Below are positions 1-7,633 of a stretch of 19,819 nt of DNA, piece by piece. The notes under the pieces were generated by a model. The model was not told the DNA's origin. It did no database searches and saw only the letters and a program-made list of their open reading frames with translations. This stretch comes from SG8-30 sp037443885 (lineage in GTDB: Bacteria; Pseudomonadota; Gammaproteobacteria; Steroidobacterales; Steroidobacteraceae). Each line of letters begins with the position of its first letter. The first letter of the stretch is position 1. The stretch covers positions 1-19,819 of the forward strand of contig JBBINN010000036.1 in NCBI GenBank assembly GCA_037443885.1. The letters run 5' to 3'. The position numbers and the translations under genes are program-made.

Positions 1-596
1 CCGTCGGCGCGCGCCACGGGCACGACCGTCGAGCCGTAGCGGCCCTCGGCCCAGGCTCGGCCGGCGCGCTGGTGCGAGTCGACGGTCACGGCATCGAGGT
101 CCTCTCGGGAGAGGCCCTCGCGCGTGGCGAGCCAGTCCGCGACCAGCGGCGGCGACAGGTACTGGAAGTGCGCGGCGAGCGCGGCGTCCCGGAAGAACGG
201 CGCGCCGTCGGCCTCGAAGGCCGACTGCGACATGCTCTCGACACCGCCGGCGAGCGCGAGCCGCTCCTCGCCGGTCGCGATGGCGCGCGCGGCGGCCGCG
301 ATGGCGCTCATGCCCGAGACGCAGTAGTTGTTCAGGGTGACGGCGGCCGCGGTGCCGGGCAGGCCGGCGTGGACGCGCGACAGCAGTGCGAGGTGGCCCC
401 CCTGCGGGCCGGCCTGAGTGACGCAACCGAGCGCGAGTCGCTCGACGGCGGCGAGCGTTTCCTCGCCGGTCCTCGCCCGCAGCGCGCCGGTGAGCTGGCC
501 GACGAGCTCCCAGGGTGGCACGCCGGCGAGCGAGCCGTCCGGCTTGCCCTTGGTGCGCGGCGTCCGGACCGCATCGAAGATGTATACGTCCTGCAT
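1..596 (-). CDS. Thiolase (acetyl-CoA C-acyltransferase), N-terminal part; runs off the left edge
   Basis: Translating the minus strand from the ATG at 596 gives 198 codons with no stop before the window edge. The protein begins MQDVYIFDAVRTPRTKGKPD, the usual start of a degradative or biosynthetic thiolase. It contains NNYCVSGMSA, the motif carrying the nucleophilic cysteine (C92) that is acylated in the first half-reaction. GGVESMSQ follows at the expected distance. Thiolases of this family are about 390 residues, so roughly half is present; the catalytic His and second Cys near the C-terminus are outside the window. A GGGAGG ribosome site lies 4-5 bases before the start. The family either cleaves 3-ketoacyl-CoA (beta-oxidation) or condenses two acetyl-CoA. 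The substrate cannot be read from this half. The gene diverges from the Rieske oxygenase at 768. Confidence 0.9.
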   Translation of the reverse strand, partial: MQDVYIFDAVRTPRTKGKPDGSLAGVPPWELVGQLTGALRARTGEETLAAVERLALGCVTQAGPQGGHLALLSRVHAGLPGTAAAVTLNNYCVSGMSAIAAAARAIATGEERLALAGGVESMSQSAFEADGAPFFRDAALAAHFQYLSPPLVADWLATREGLSREDLDAVTVDSHQRAGRAWAEGRYGSTVVPVARAD

Positions 597-637
597 GGTG
601 CCTCCCTCGCGCGCACGGGTCCGGCGCAGTTTGCTGC

Positions 638-666
638 ATTGTGGGGCGGAGGGCCGGGCGACTCAA
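638..666 (-). promoter_or_regulatory. Candidate sigma-70 promoter for the thiolase gene
   Basis: Read on the minus strand, TTGAGT (666-661) and CACAAT (643-638) are separated by exactly 17 bases. Each hexamer matches four of six consensus positions. Transcription would start near 630, leaving a leader of about 35 bases with the GGGAGG ribosome site. The region is very GC-rich, which makes the AT-containing hexamers stand out, but this is a pattern match only. Confidence 0.35.
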
Positions 667-767
667 TCGGCGGAGACAGGCCACCCGGACAACGGGGCCG
701 CAGCGAAAGCCGGAGAACGAGTATCCGCGGATGAACCGAAACGGTACGCTCCCGCAGCAGGAGCTGG

Positions 768-1898
768 ATGACGCAAGGATTCATCACGATGGTCGAGAAG
801 GGCCTGCCGCCCTGGACCTACGCGGATCCCGGCTTTCTAGCGCTCGAACGCGAGCGCGTGCTGCGGCCGGCCTGGCAGCTCGTCTGCCACGTGAGCGATG
901 TGCCGGCGCGTGGCGATTACGTCACGCTCGACTTCATGGGCGATCTCGCGGTCGCGGTTCGCGGCGCCGACGGCCAGGTGCGCGCGTTCCGAAACGTCTG
1001 CCGGCACCGCGGCGCGCGCCTGCTCGACGGCGCGTCCGGGCGCTGCGGCTCGCGCATCACCTGTCCGTACCACGCCTGGAGCTACGATCTCGACGGCCGG
1101 CTCGTGGGCGTGCCGAGGCGCGAGGCCTGGCAGGGACTCGACCCGGCGGAACGCGGCCTGTCGCCCCTCGAGGCGCGCGAATGCGGCGGCTTCCTGTTCG
1201 TGCGCCTTGCGCCCGGCGGGCCGGACTTCGAGGACTTCATCGCGCCGATGCGCGAGGAGTTCGCGACCTATCGCACGGAGGAGATGCGGCCGATAGGCCG
1301 CGTCACGCTGCGCGAGCGGGCCGTGAACTGGAAGATTGCCGTCGAGAACTACGTGGACGTGCTGCACCTGCCGGTCGCGCACCCGGGACTGTGGAGCCTG
1401 GTCGGCGAGTCGTACCGGCTCGAGGTCGGCGGGGACGGCGCCTGCCACATCACGTCGAGGCTGCAGCGCCACGCGGCCGCCCCCGGCTCGCCGCGCGCCT
1501 ACTGCCGGCTGCTGCCGGAAGTGGCGCACCTGCCGCCGGAGCGGCGCGACGCCTGGGTGTACGTGAAGCTGTGGCCGAACCTCGCCTTCGACCTGTATCC
1601 GGACCAGGTCGACTTCATGCAGTTCATCCCGCTCGGGCCCGGCCGCACGCGGTTGCGCGAGATCTCCTACGCCCTCCCCGATGCCCGGCGCGAGATGCGC
1701 GCGGCGCGCTACCTCAACTGGCGCATCAACCGGGTGGTGAACCGCGAGGACAAGGCATTGATCGAGCGCACCCAGGCGGGCCTCGAGGCGCCCGGCGCGG
1801 AGCCGGGCCTGATGCCGGATTGCGAGCCGGGACTGCGCGACTTCGCCCGCCGCCTGCGGCGGTTGCTGCCCGAGGCCGACGGTCCCGCGCCTGGCTGA
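768..1898 (+). CDS. Rieske non-haem iron oxygenase, alpha subunit (aromatic ring-hydroxylating / choline-monooxygenase-like)
   Basis: This 376-residue protein has both hallmarks of a Rieske oxygenase large subunit. The N-terminal Rieske [2Fe-2S] site is CRHRGA (C78, H80) with CPYHAW (C99, H102). The C-terminal catalytic domain has NYVDVLHLPVAH, giving the bridging aspartate D197 and iron ligands H200 and H205. NREDKALIERTQAGL supplies the likely carboxylate ligand D328. Such enzymes use O2 and electrons from a separate reductase to hydroxylate or demethylate a substrate. No reductase, ferredoxin or beta subunit gene lies next to it, so electrons must come from elsewhere. The start at 768 is supported by CAGGAG 5-6 bases upstream; an internal ATG at 789 is the alternative. 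It ends 10 bases before the stop of the convergent beta-lactamase-like gene. Substrate unknown. Confidence 0.9.
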   Translation: MTQGFITMVEKGLPPWTYADPGFLALERERVLRPAWQLVCHVSDVPARGDYVTLDFMGDLAVAVRGADGQVRAFRNVCRHRGARLLDGASGRCGSRITCPYHAWSYDLDGRLVGVPRREAWQGLDPAERGLSPLEARECGGFLFVRLAPGGPDFEDFIAPMREEFATYRTEEMRPIGRVTLRERAVNWKIAVENYVDVLHLPVAHPGLWSLVGESYRLEVGGDGACHITSRLQRHAAAPGSPRAYCRLLPEVAHLPPERRDAWVYVKLWPNLAFDLYPDQVDFMQFIPLGPGRTRLREISYALPDARREMRAARYLNWRINRVVNREDKALIERTQAGLEAPGAEPGLMPDCEPGLRDFARRLRRLLPEADGPAPG

Positions 1899-1908
1899 GC
1901 CGCGGCAC

Positions 1909-3303
1909 TCAGCGCGGCGACGGCGGGCGCGCCTGCACCAGCGCGTCGATCGCGGCCCCCATGCGCGCGAAGGCGCTGGCGTAGCACACCTGGGTGCTGT
2001 CCTCGCAGAAGCCGGGTTCGCGTTGCGCCCAGGCGGCGTCCCCGAAGCGGCTGCCGGCGCTCGAGTTGAGGGCCACGATGTACCAGCGCCCGTCGCCGCC
2101 CGGCAGCGCGCGCACGATGCCGGCATCGCCGCCGGCGATGGAGACGAGCCCGGTCTTGTGCGCGAACTCGACCTCGGCGGCAGCGTTGCAGGACCTGACG
2201 TCGTGGCCATGGTCCTCGCCGTCGAGCACGCCGTGGCCGGTGTCGGGATGCACGAACCGGCCGGGCACCGCGGCGGGAATGCCCGGCACGGTCAGCGGCG
2301 AGCCGCAGCGCAGGCCGGTCGAAAGCACTTCGTGCAGGCCCTGTTGGCCGAGGAGCCCTAGCAGGTGGGCGCGGCTTGCGGGCGACAGTACGTCCGGCGT
2401 CACACGCGTGCCGTCCGGCGCTCGCCATCCTGCGTGCGGGGAGCCCGACAGCAGCCACAGGAGCCTCGCGAGGTCGAGCGCGCCCGTGGACATGCGCGCC
2501 GGCGGGTCGAGCCAGGTGGCGCCGACGTCGCGCTGCCCCGGCAGCATGCGGAAGGTCGAAAGCCCCAGCGCGGCGAAGTGCGCGTTCGCCGCGTCGAGCT
2601 CTCCCAGGTCCTCCATGAGCTGCAGCAGCGCGCAGGTCGCGGCGTTCGACGACACCGTGATCATGGCGTCGAGGCGCTCCGCGACGGTTTTCCGCTCTCC
2701 GTCGGGGGCGCAGCCGCGGCCGTCCACGCGCCGGTAGGCGTGAACCGTGTCGAGTCCGATGCGGTCCGCATCCACTAGCCGAAGCACCGCGTAGGCGAGC
2801 GGCAGCTTCAGCACGCTGGCCGGATAGGGGACCATGAACTCGATGGGCGCGTCTGCGCCCGCCAGCACGTCGCCCGGCACCGGGCCCGCGCGCCACCGGG
2901 CCGGGTCCTCCCAGCGGCCGGTCCGCCACTGCGTGAAGCGCACGCCGCGCGGTGCCAGCGTCTCCGGGTCCATGGCGACCGAAAGGCTTTCCGGTTTGTC
3001 GCGATCGAACAGGACATGGGCCGCGCCGGCCACGCGGCCCTCGGCGTCGAGCTCGAGGAGTGCGACCTCCACGTTCGGCAGGGCCGCGATCGGCTGCGCC
3101 ACGCCGTCCACCCGCCGGCTGAAGTCGACCAGGTCGCCCCAGCCGGCCGATCGCAGTGCCGCGGCGAGACCATCGGCGAGGCGCTGCGACTCGGCGGCAA
3201 CGCGCAGGGACGGATCGGGCGCCGTCGTGACATCCCGTCGGCAGCCAGCCATGCCCGCAAGCACGAGCGCGACAAGGGCGCAGGCAAGCAGCTGCGGGGT
3301 CAT
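1909..3303 (-). CDS. Serine beta-lactamase / penicillin-recognising family lipoprotein
   Basis: The 464-residue protein (from the ATG at 3303) starts with a hydrophobic signal ending in the lipobox-like LAGMAGC, predicting a lipid-anchored envelope protein with the mature chain starting at C21. The three signature elements of the serine beta-lactamase/DD-peptidase fold follow in order: SVLK (S163, K166), SSN (218-220, the SxN loop) and HKTG (K383-T384-G385). About 140 residues precede the SxxK motif, more than in a simple class A enzyme. I see no obvious Glu-166-type omega-loop motif, so efficient penicillin hydrolysis is doubtful. Peptidoglycan or other hydrolase activity, or binding only, is possible. 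At least seven cysteines in the mature part suggest disulfides. An in-frame ATG at 3324 is an alternative start. Earlier in-frame starts would run into the divergent gene and lack a signal at the N-terminus. Ribosome sites are weak for both. Confidence 0.8.
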   Translation of the reverse strand: MTPQLLACALVALVLAGMAGCRRDVTTAPDPSLRVAAESQRLADGLAAALRSAGWGDLVDFSRRVDGVAQPIAALPNVEVALLELDAEGRVAGAAHVLFDRDKPESLSVAMDPETLAPRGVRFTQWRTGRWEDPARWRAGPVPGDVLAGADAPIEFMVPYPASVLKLPLAYAVLRLVDADRIGLDTVHAYRRVDGRGCAPDGERKTVAERLDAMITVSSNAATCALLQLMEDLGELDAANAHFAALGLSTFRMLPGQRDVGATWLDPPARMSTGALDLARLLWLLSGSPHAGWRAPDGTRVTPDVLSPASRAHLLGLLGQQGLHEVLSTGLRCGSPLTVPGIPAAVPGRFVHPDTGHGVLDGEDHGHDVRSCNAAAEVEFAHKTGLVSIAGGDAGIVRALPGGDGRWYIVALNSSAGSRFGDAAWAQREPGFCEDSTQVCYASAFARMGAAIDALVQARPPSPR

Positions 3304-3461
3304 GGGCGGACTCTGGGTTGCCATGGCCAGCGATGCTCGCAGCACACCGCTCAGCCGGCAAGCGAGCTCCGGGCTGACCGACGGTGAGCTGCGGCTTGTC
3401 ACGGCAGCCAGCGCCGCTGCGTTCTGGGACACTCTCGCGCCCGATCGACTCCGGAGCCTGA

Positions 3462-4385
3462 ATGCCTGGTCACAGTCCACGCACGCGCCGTGACCGCCCG
3501 GGTGGCGGCGCAGTCCTGCTGGCGCTTCTCGTGCTCGCGGCGAGTCCGCCGGCCTTCGCTACCGAAGGCGGCGGCAGCGTCTATCCCTACGGCCTCAACA
3601 CCTTGGCGAGCGGCGTGCTGCCGAAGCCCGGTCACTACCTGTATTTCTACAACCTGAACTACATGGCCGACGTGACCAGGACCAACTCGGGCGATCGTGC
3701 GCCGGTGCCGTTCGACGTCGAGGTGCGCGCCCATACGATGCGCTACCTGAGATCGTTCGACGGACCGGCGATCGCCGGTGGCAGGCCCGGCCTTCTGGTC
3801 GCGATGCCGTACCTCGTCGGCAGCGCGGACATCGGGCCGCGCTCCGGCCGGGGCGACGCGTTCGGCGACGCCACCGTCGGCGTCATGCTTGGCTGGAACG
3901 GCCCGCGGCTGAACCGGCTCACCGGCGTGGACTTCACGCTGCCCACGGGGTCCTATGACGCCGACCGTCTGTTCAACCCGGGCCGGAACCAGTACGCGGC
4001 GACCGTCTACTACGCCGTCACGGCCGCCATCGGCTCGCGGCTGGACGCCAATCTTCGCGCGCAGGTCACGCTGAACGGCGAGAACGACGCAACGGACTAC
4101 GAGTCGGGCACGGAAGGGGGCCTCGAATACTCGCTGAACCTCCGCCTGAGTCCCCAATGGCTCGTTGGCCTGAACGGCTTCGTCCACCACCAGCTGACGG
4201 ACGACGTGCAGGGTGGCGTCAGGGTGGAACCGGACGGGCGACGGCTGCACGCGGTCGCCTATGGGCCGCAGGTGGCCTACCGCGGCAACGGCTGGGGCAT
4301 CGCGGCGAAGTGGCAGCGCGAGGACCACGCCCGCAACCGGGCCGAGGGCGACCGGGTCTGGCTGCAGTTCTTCTTGGCGCTCTAG
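3462..4385 (+). CDS. Outer-membrane beta-barrel-like protein of the MetA/SphA (phenol-degradation meta-pathway) family
   Basis: The 307-residue protein has an Arg-rich n-region, a hydrophobic core (residues 16-30) and a likely signal-peptidase site after PPAFA (A33), so it is exported. The mature part alternates short amphipathic strands and turns. It carries features I associate with the MetA-pathway/SphA family: YPYGLNTLASGVLPKPGHY near the N-terminus, FGDATVGVMLGW, GVDFTLPTGSYD and FNPGRNQY. Members are thought to be outer-membrane channels, often near hydrophobic-compound catabolism genes, but few have proven substrates. The start is supported by GGAG five bases upstream. The stop codon (4383-4385) overlaps the stop of the convergent symporter gene. 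It is divergent from the beta-lactamase-like gene, with about 160 bases between starts. The link to the nearby Rieske oxygenase is inference only. Confidence 0.8.
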   Translation: MPGHSPRTRRDRPGGGAVLLALLVLAASPPAFATEGGGSVYPYGLNTLASGVLPKPGHYLYFYNLNYMADVTRTNSGDRAPVPFDVEVRAHTMRYLRSFDGPAIAGGRPGLLVAMPYLVGSADIGPRSGRGDAFGDATVGVMLGWNGPRLNRLTGVDFTLPTGSYDADRLFNPGRNQYAATVYYAVTAAIGSRLDANLRAQVTLNGENDATDYESGTEGGLEYSLNLRLSPQWLVGLNGFVHHQLTDDVQGGVRVEPDGRRLHAVAYGPQVAYRGNGWGIAAKWQREDHARNRAEGDRVWLQFFLAL

Positions 4386-5263
4386 GCGCGCGCCGGTCCC
4401 ACGGCCGATGTCCCGACCCAGCGCCTCGCGACGAACACGAAGGCCAGCGCGCCGACGTTCATGAGCAGCGCATAGACCACGCTCGGCACCGCAAGCGCGG
4501 GCGTGGCCAGCACGGCGGTCGCGACGAAGATGCCGAGCGCGGCGTTCTGCAGGCCGCACTCGGAAGCGATGGCGATTCCGTCGCGCCGGCCGAGGCGGAA
4601 CGCCAGCGCGAGGCCGATGCCCGCCGCCATCACCACGGCGACGAGGCTCGCGGCGGCAGGGCCGACGGTTGCGAGGTTGGCGACGATCGTCGAGCGCTCC
4701 TTGACGAAGAACGCGAGGACGATCAGCACGAACAGCAGCGTGGCGACGCGGCCGATGCCGCCCTGCAGGCGATCAGCCATCCGCGGCCGCCACACGCGCA
4801 GCAGCATGCCCAGCACGACGGGTATGGTCGTCATGAGGAACACGCCACGCACCAGCCGCCCGACCGACAGCTCGACCTCGCTGTTCTCGCCCATGAACAG
4901 CGCGAGCGCCAGCTTGACCACCAGCGGCACGGTCACGACCGCGGCGACGCTGGTGATGGCGGTCAGGGTGATCGACAGCGCCGCGGTGCCGCGGGCGAGG
5001 TGGGTGATGAGGGCGGAGCTCGCGCCGCCGGGACAGGCGCCGAGGATCATCAGCCCCACGGCCATCTCGGGCGGCAGGCGCCAGGCGACGGCGAGCGCCC
5101 ATGCGGCGAGCGGCAGCACCAGCAGCTGGCCGATGAGGCCGGCCGTCACTGCGCGCGGCTCGCGCAAGAGACGCGTGAAGTCTGCCGGCACGAGCGAGAT
5201 GCCCACCGAGAGCATGATGAAGGCGAGCGCCGCGGGCAGCAGGACTTCGGTCATGGGCGGCAT
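4382..5263 (-). CDS. Bile acid:sodium symporter (BASS/SBF) family transporter
   Basis: The 293-residue protein is almost entirely hydrophobic, with eight to ten predicted membrane segments and short charged loops. Family motifs are ILGACPGGASSALITHLARG near residue 75 (the substrate- and Na+-site loop between broken helices) and ECGLQNAALGIFVA in the second half (the matching crossover region). Bacterial members carry organic acids, sterol-like acids or pantoate with Na+; the substrate is not predictable here. The ATG at 5263 shares its A with the TGA of menA (TGATG), so translation is probably coupled. A second ATG at 5254 is the alternative. It is the last gene of the minus-strand cluster MFS-menA-symporter. 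Its TAG stop and that of the convergent MetA-like gene share the palindrome CTAG. Confidence 0.9.
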   Translation of the reverse strand: MPPMTEVLLPAALAFIMLSVGISLVPADFTRLLREPRAVTAGLIGQLLVLPLAAWALAVAWRLPPEMAVGLMILGACPGGASSALITHLARGTAALSITLTAITSVAAVVTVPLVVKLALALFMGENSEVELSVGRLVRGVFLMTTIPVVLGMLLRVWRPRMADRLQGGIGRVATLLFVLIVLAFFVKERSTIVANLATVGPAAASLVAVVMAAGIGLALAFRLGRRDGIAIASECGLQNAALGIFVATAVLATPALAVPSVVYALLMNVGALAFVFVARRWVGTSAVGPARA

Positions 5264-6167
5264 CAGAGAAGCAGTCCTGTGGAAAGCAGCAGGCCGAAGG
5301 CGAGCTGCGTGAGGGCGGTGCGCGCGAGCACGGGGTTGAGCGCCGGGCCGGCGAGCCTGCGCATGTCGCGCGCGACGGCGAGCGCGAGCGGCAGCGCGAG
5401 GAAGGCGAGCCAGGCGCCGGTCCCGGCGGGCTCTCCCAGCGCAAGCCAGGCGGGCAGACCGAAGGGCAGGAGCATCAGCAGCGCAAAGGCGAGCCGGGCG
5501 CGCGCGCGGCCGAGCGTCGCGGCGAGCGTCCGCCGGCCCACGGCCACGTCGCCGGCGATGTCGCGGTAGTTGTTGAGCAGCAGGACGGCGGCGGCCATGG
5601 CGCCGACGGCGAGTCCCGCCGGCAATGCCACCGCCGACCATGCATCTGCCTGCAGGTAGTGCGTCCCCGTCACGGCGACTACGCCGAAGAACACGAGCAC
5701 GAACAGTTCCCCGGAGGCGCGGTAGGACACCGGCCGCCTGCCGCCGGAATAGGCCCAGGCGGCGGCCAGGGAGAACAGGCCGATCGCGAGGATCACCCAG
5801 CCGCCAATCCATACCAGCGCGGCACCGAGCAGCGCGGCCGCGCCAAGCGCCGTCCACGCGGCGCGGCGGACCTCGGCGGGCGCGGCCCAGCCGGCGGCGG
5901 TGACCCGAAGCGGCCCCACGCGGTCCGGCCGGTCGTTGCCGCGCTCGAAGTCCGAGACGTCGTTCAGCAGGTTGGTGGCCACCTGGATGAGCACGGCGCA
6001 GGCGAGTGTCAGCAACAGCACGGCCCAGCGCGGCTCGGCGCCCTCGCTCCAGGCGAGGCTCGCGCCCACCACGACCGGCGTGATGGCCATGGTGAGCGTG
6101 CGCGGGCGGGCACCGACCCACCAGCGCCGCCAGCCCGGCGGCGCCGGGACCTCGCGGGCGTCGGCAT
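5263..6167 (-). CDS. menA: 1,4-dihydroxy-2-naphthoate polyprenyltransferase (UbiA family), start unresolved or frameshifted
   Basis: The protein is an integral-membrane prenyltransferase that attaches the isoprenoid tail to 1,4-dihydroxy-2-naphthoate in menaquinone synthesis. It has the two Asp-rich Mg-diphosphate motifs, NLLNDVSDFERGNDRPDR and NNYRDIAGD, each followed by MenA-type residues (GPLRVT; GRRTLAATLG). It has about eight hydrophobic segments and the N-terminal GARPRTLT seen in MenA. The start is a problem. The frame has no ATG, GTG or TTG between the upstream gene and the conserved N-terminus; the first in-frame ATG (6090) would cut off ARPRTL. An ATG at 6167 lies one base out of frame. 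One added base near 6150 would give MPTPAR joined to VPAPPGWRRWW, about 301 residues, normal for MenA. I therefore give 6167 as the provisional start. The stop overlaps the symporter start. Confidence 0.8.
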
Positions 6168-6175
6168 GGCGGCGG

Positions 6176-6181
6176 ATTATA
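6176..6181 (-). promoter_or_regulatory. TATAAT hexamer just before the menA ATG; possible leaderless promoter
   Basis: On the minus strand a perfect TATAAT occupies 6181-6176, overlapping the stop codon of the upstream MFS gene and ending eight bases before the ATG at 6167. That spacing would place transcription start at or next to the ATG, as in leaderless mRNAs. No Shine-Dalgarno sequence precedes this ATG, which fits. No convincing -35 hexamer is seen 16-18 bases upstream, and the match may be chance. Confidence 0.25.
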
Positions 6182-7517
6182 GCCGCGGGTTTTCCGACTC
6201 CTTCTTTCGCTGTGCGCGACCAAGCGCTATCGACAGCGCCGTCCAGGCGGCGGCGAGCGGCAGCGTGGCGGCGGCGATGCCCGCGAGCGTGAGGCCGGCG
6301 AGCCGCAGCAGCGCGTCGATGCCGGCGCCGGCCACGTCGCCGCCGCGGTAGACGAACACGTCCACCACGGGCTTGGCCTTGTACTTGTCGGCCGGGGAGA
6401 GCACCGCGAAGAGCGTCTCGCGCGCCGGGCGCGAGATGGCGTGGCGCGCGCCGCGGTGCAGCGCCTGGAACACGGCCATCATGCCGAGCACCGGCCAGAT
6501 CGCGAGGGCGGCGAAGCCGGCCGCCGTGACGAGCGGCAGGATGGCGAGCGTCCAGCCGACGCCGAGGCGCCTGATGATGCGGGTGGTGATGAACAGCTGC
6601 GTCAGCAGCACGGTAGTCTCGGCCAGCGCGTCGAACAGCGCGAAGCTGCGCACGCGCTGGCTGAAGGTGTCGGTGTTGTCGAGGATGATGTTCGCCTGCG
6701 CGAAGTAGATCATCGTGTTGGCGATGGCGAGCAGGGCGATGTAGCCGCCGATGCCGAGCAGGTAGGGCGACCTCACCACCGCCGTCGCGCCGTCGAGGAA
6801 CCCGCCGCCGAGCCGGGCGTCGGCAGGCGGTGCCGAGGTCGCAGGCCTGGCCGCAGCGCGGCGCGCCGTGACCACGCCGTCCAGCAGGCGCATGACCACG
6901 ATCGCGGCGCCGAAGAACGTGGCGCCCAGGAGCATCAGCCCGGCGGGCAGGTAGGGCGACTGCGTCAGCCCGGCAATCGCGGTCGTGCCCCAGCCGCCGG
7001 CCATCGCGCCGAGCGTGCCGCCCACGCCGATGAAGGCGAACAGCCGCTTGCCCTGCCCGCTGTCGAAGATGTCGACCATGTAGGCCCAGAACAGGCTGGT
7101 GGCGAACAGGTTGATCACGCTGAGCCAGACGTAGTACGTGTAGCCGACGTTGCGCGACAGCATGGTCTGGGCGTCGCTGCCGATGAGTCCGCCGCCGCCC
7201 GCGGCGTCGGCGATGAGCAGCCCGGCGAAGCCGAACAGGCAGGCGATCACGAAGCCGTAGCCGAGGGGCAGCGCCTTCCGTCGGTCTACCCGGCTCACCG
7301 CGCCGCCGAAGGCGAGCACCGCCACGAGCGAGGCGATCGAGGTGACCACGAACAGCCAGCGCAGCTCGTCCATGCCGCGCGACACGCCCATGGCCTCGCG
7401 CACCGGCCGCAGGAAGAAGTAGCCGCAGAGGACGCAGAAGAAGAGGAGCGCGGACAGCAGCGCGGGCGCGAATTCGCCGCGGCGGAAGTTCAGCGTGCGA
7501 ACCATCCAGTCGGCCAT
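6177..7517 (-). CDS. MFS transporter of the NTP/NDP-exchange (ATP:ADP antiporter-like) type
   Basis: This 446-residue protein has about 12 membrane helices split by a basic, Ala/Pro-rich central loop (around residues 215-235). The N-terminal half has FFLRPVREAMG and SLFWAYMVDIFDSGQGKR. The second half has SRPARETLFAVLSPADKYKAK followed by VDVFVYRGGD. These are typical of the family named after chlamydial/rickettsial ATP-ADP translocases, which also has many members in free-living proteobacteria with no known substrate. Nucleotide exchange should therefore not be assumed. The start at 7517 is supported by GGAG five bases upstream. It heads the minus-strand cluster with menA and the symporter; its stop lies about 10 bases before the provisional menA start. 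It diverges from the aldo/keto reductase. Confidence 0.85.
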   Translation of the reverse strand: MADWMVRTLNFRRGEFAPALLSALLFFCVLCGYFFLRPVREAMGVSRGMDELRWLFVVTSIASLVAVLAFGGAVSRVDRRKALPLGYGFVIACLFGFAGLLIADAAGGGGLIGSDAQTMLSRNVGYTYYVWLSVINLFATSLFWAYMVDIFDSGQGKRLFAFIGVGGTLGAMAGGWGTTAIAGLTQSPYLPAGLMLLGATFFGAAIVVMRLLDGVVTARRAAARPATSAPPADARLGGGFLDGATAVVRSPYLLGIGGYIALLAIANTMIYFAQANIILDNTDTFSQRVRSFALFDALAETTVLLTQLFITTRIIRRLGVGWTLAILPLVTAAGFAALAIWPVLGMMAVFQALHRGARHAISRPARETLFAVLSPADKYKAKPVVDVFVYRGGDVAGAGIDALLRLAGLTLAGIAAATLPLAAAWTALSIALGRAQRKKESENPRL

Positions 7518-7571
7518 GGGAACTCCGGCGGCCCTCGGGAGTCCGCATCATACGGCCTGCGGGCGGCGAGG

Positions 7572-7599
7572 TTGCACCCGCGGCCGCGAGGGGTATCCT
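7572..7599 (+). promoter_or_regulatory. Candidate promoter for the aldo/keto reductase
   Basis: TTGCAC (7572-7577) and TATCCT (7594-7599) are separated by 16 bases, placing transcription start near 7606 and leaving a leader of about 28 bases that includes the GAGAGGAGAG ribosome site. The match to consensus is modest: three of six and four of six positions. Confidence 0.3.
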
Positions 7600-7633
7600 G
7601 CCGGCCACGAAGAACACCGAGAGAGGAGAGCAC

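Noticed and set aside
723..732. Palindrome ATCCGCGGAT between thiolase and Rieske genes
   Set aside because: Ten-base GC-rich palindromes are expected by chance at this composition, and nothing else supports a regulatory role.
3304..3480. N-terminal extension of the beta-lactamase-like protein to an ATG at 3480
   Set aside because: It would bury the lipoprotein signal 60 residues inside the chain and overlap the start of the divergent MetA-like gene.
4157..5569. Long open frame on the plus strand running through the MetA-like gene, the symporter and menA
   Set aside because: Its translation is low-complexity (rich in Arg, His, Gln, Asp) with no domain, and it is antisense or out of frame to well-supported membrane-protein genes. 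Such frames are common in GC-rich DNA.
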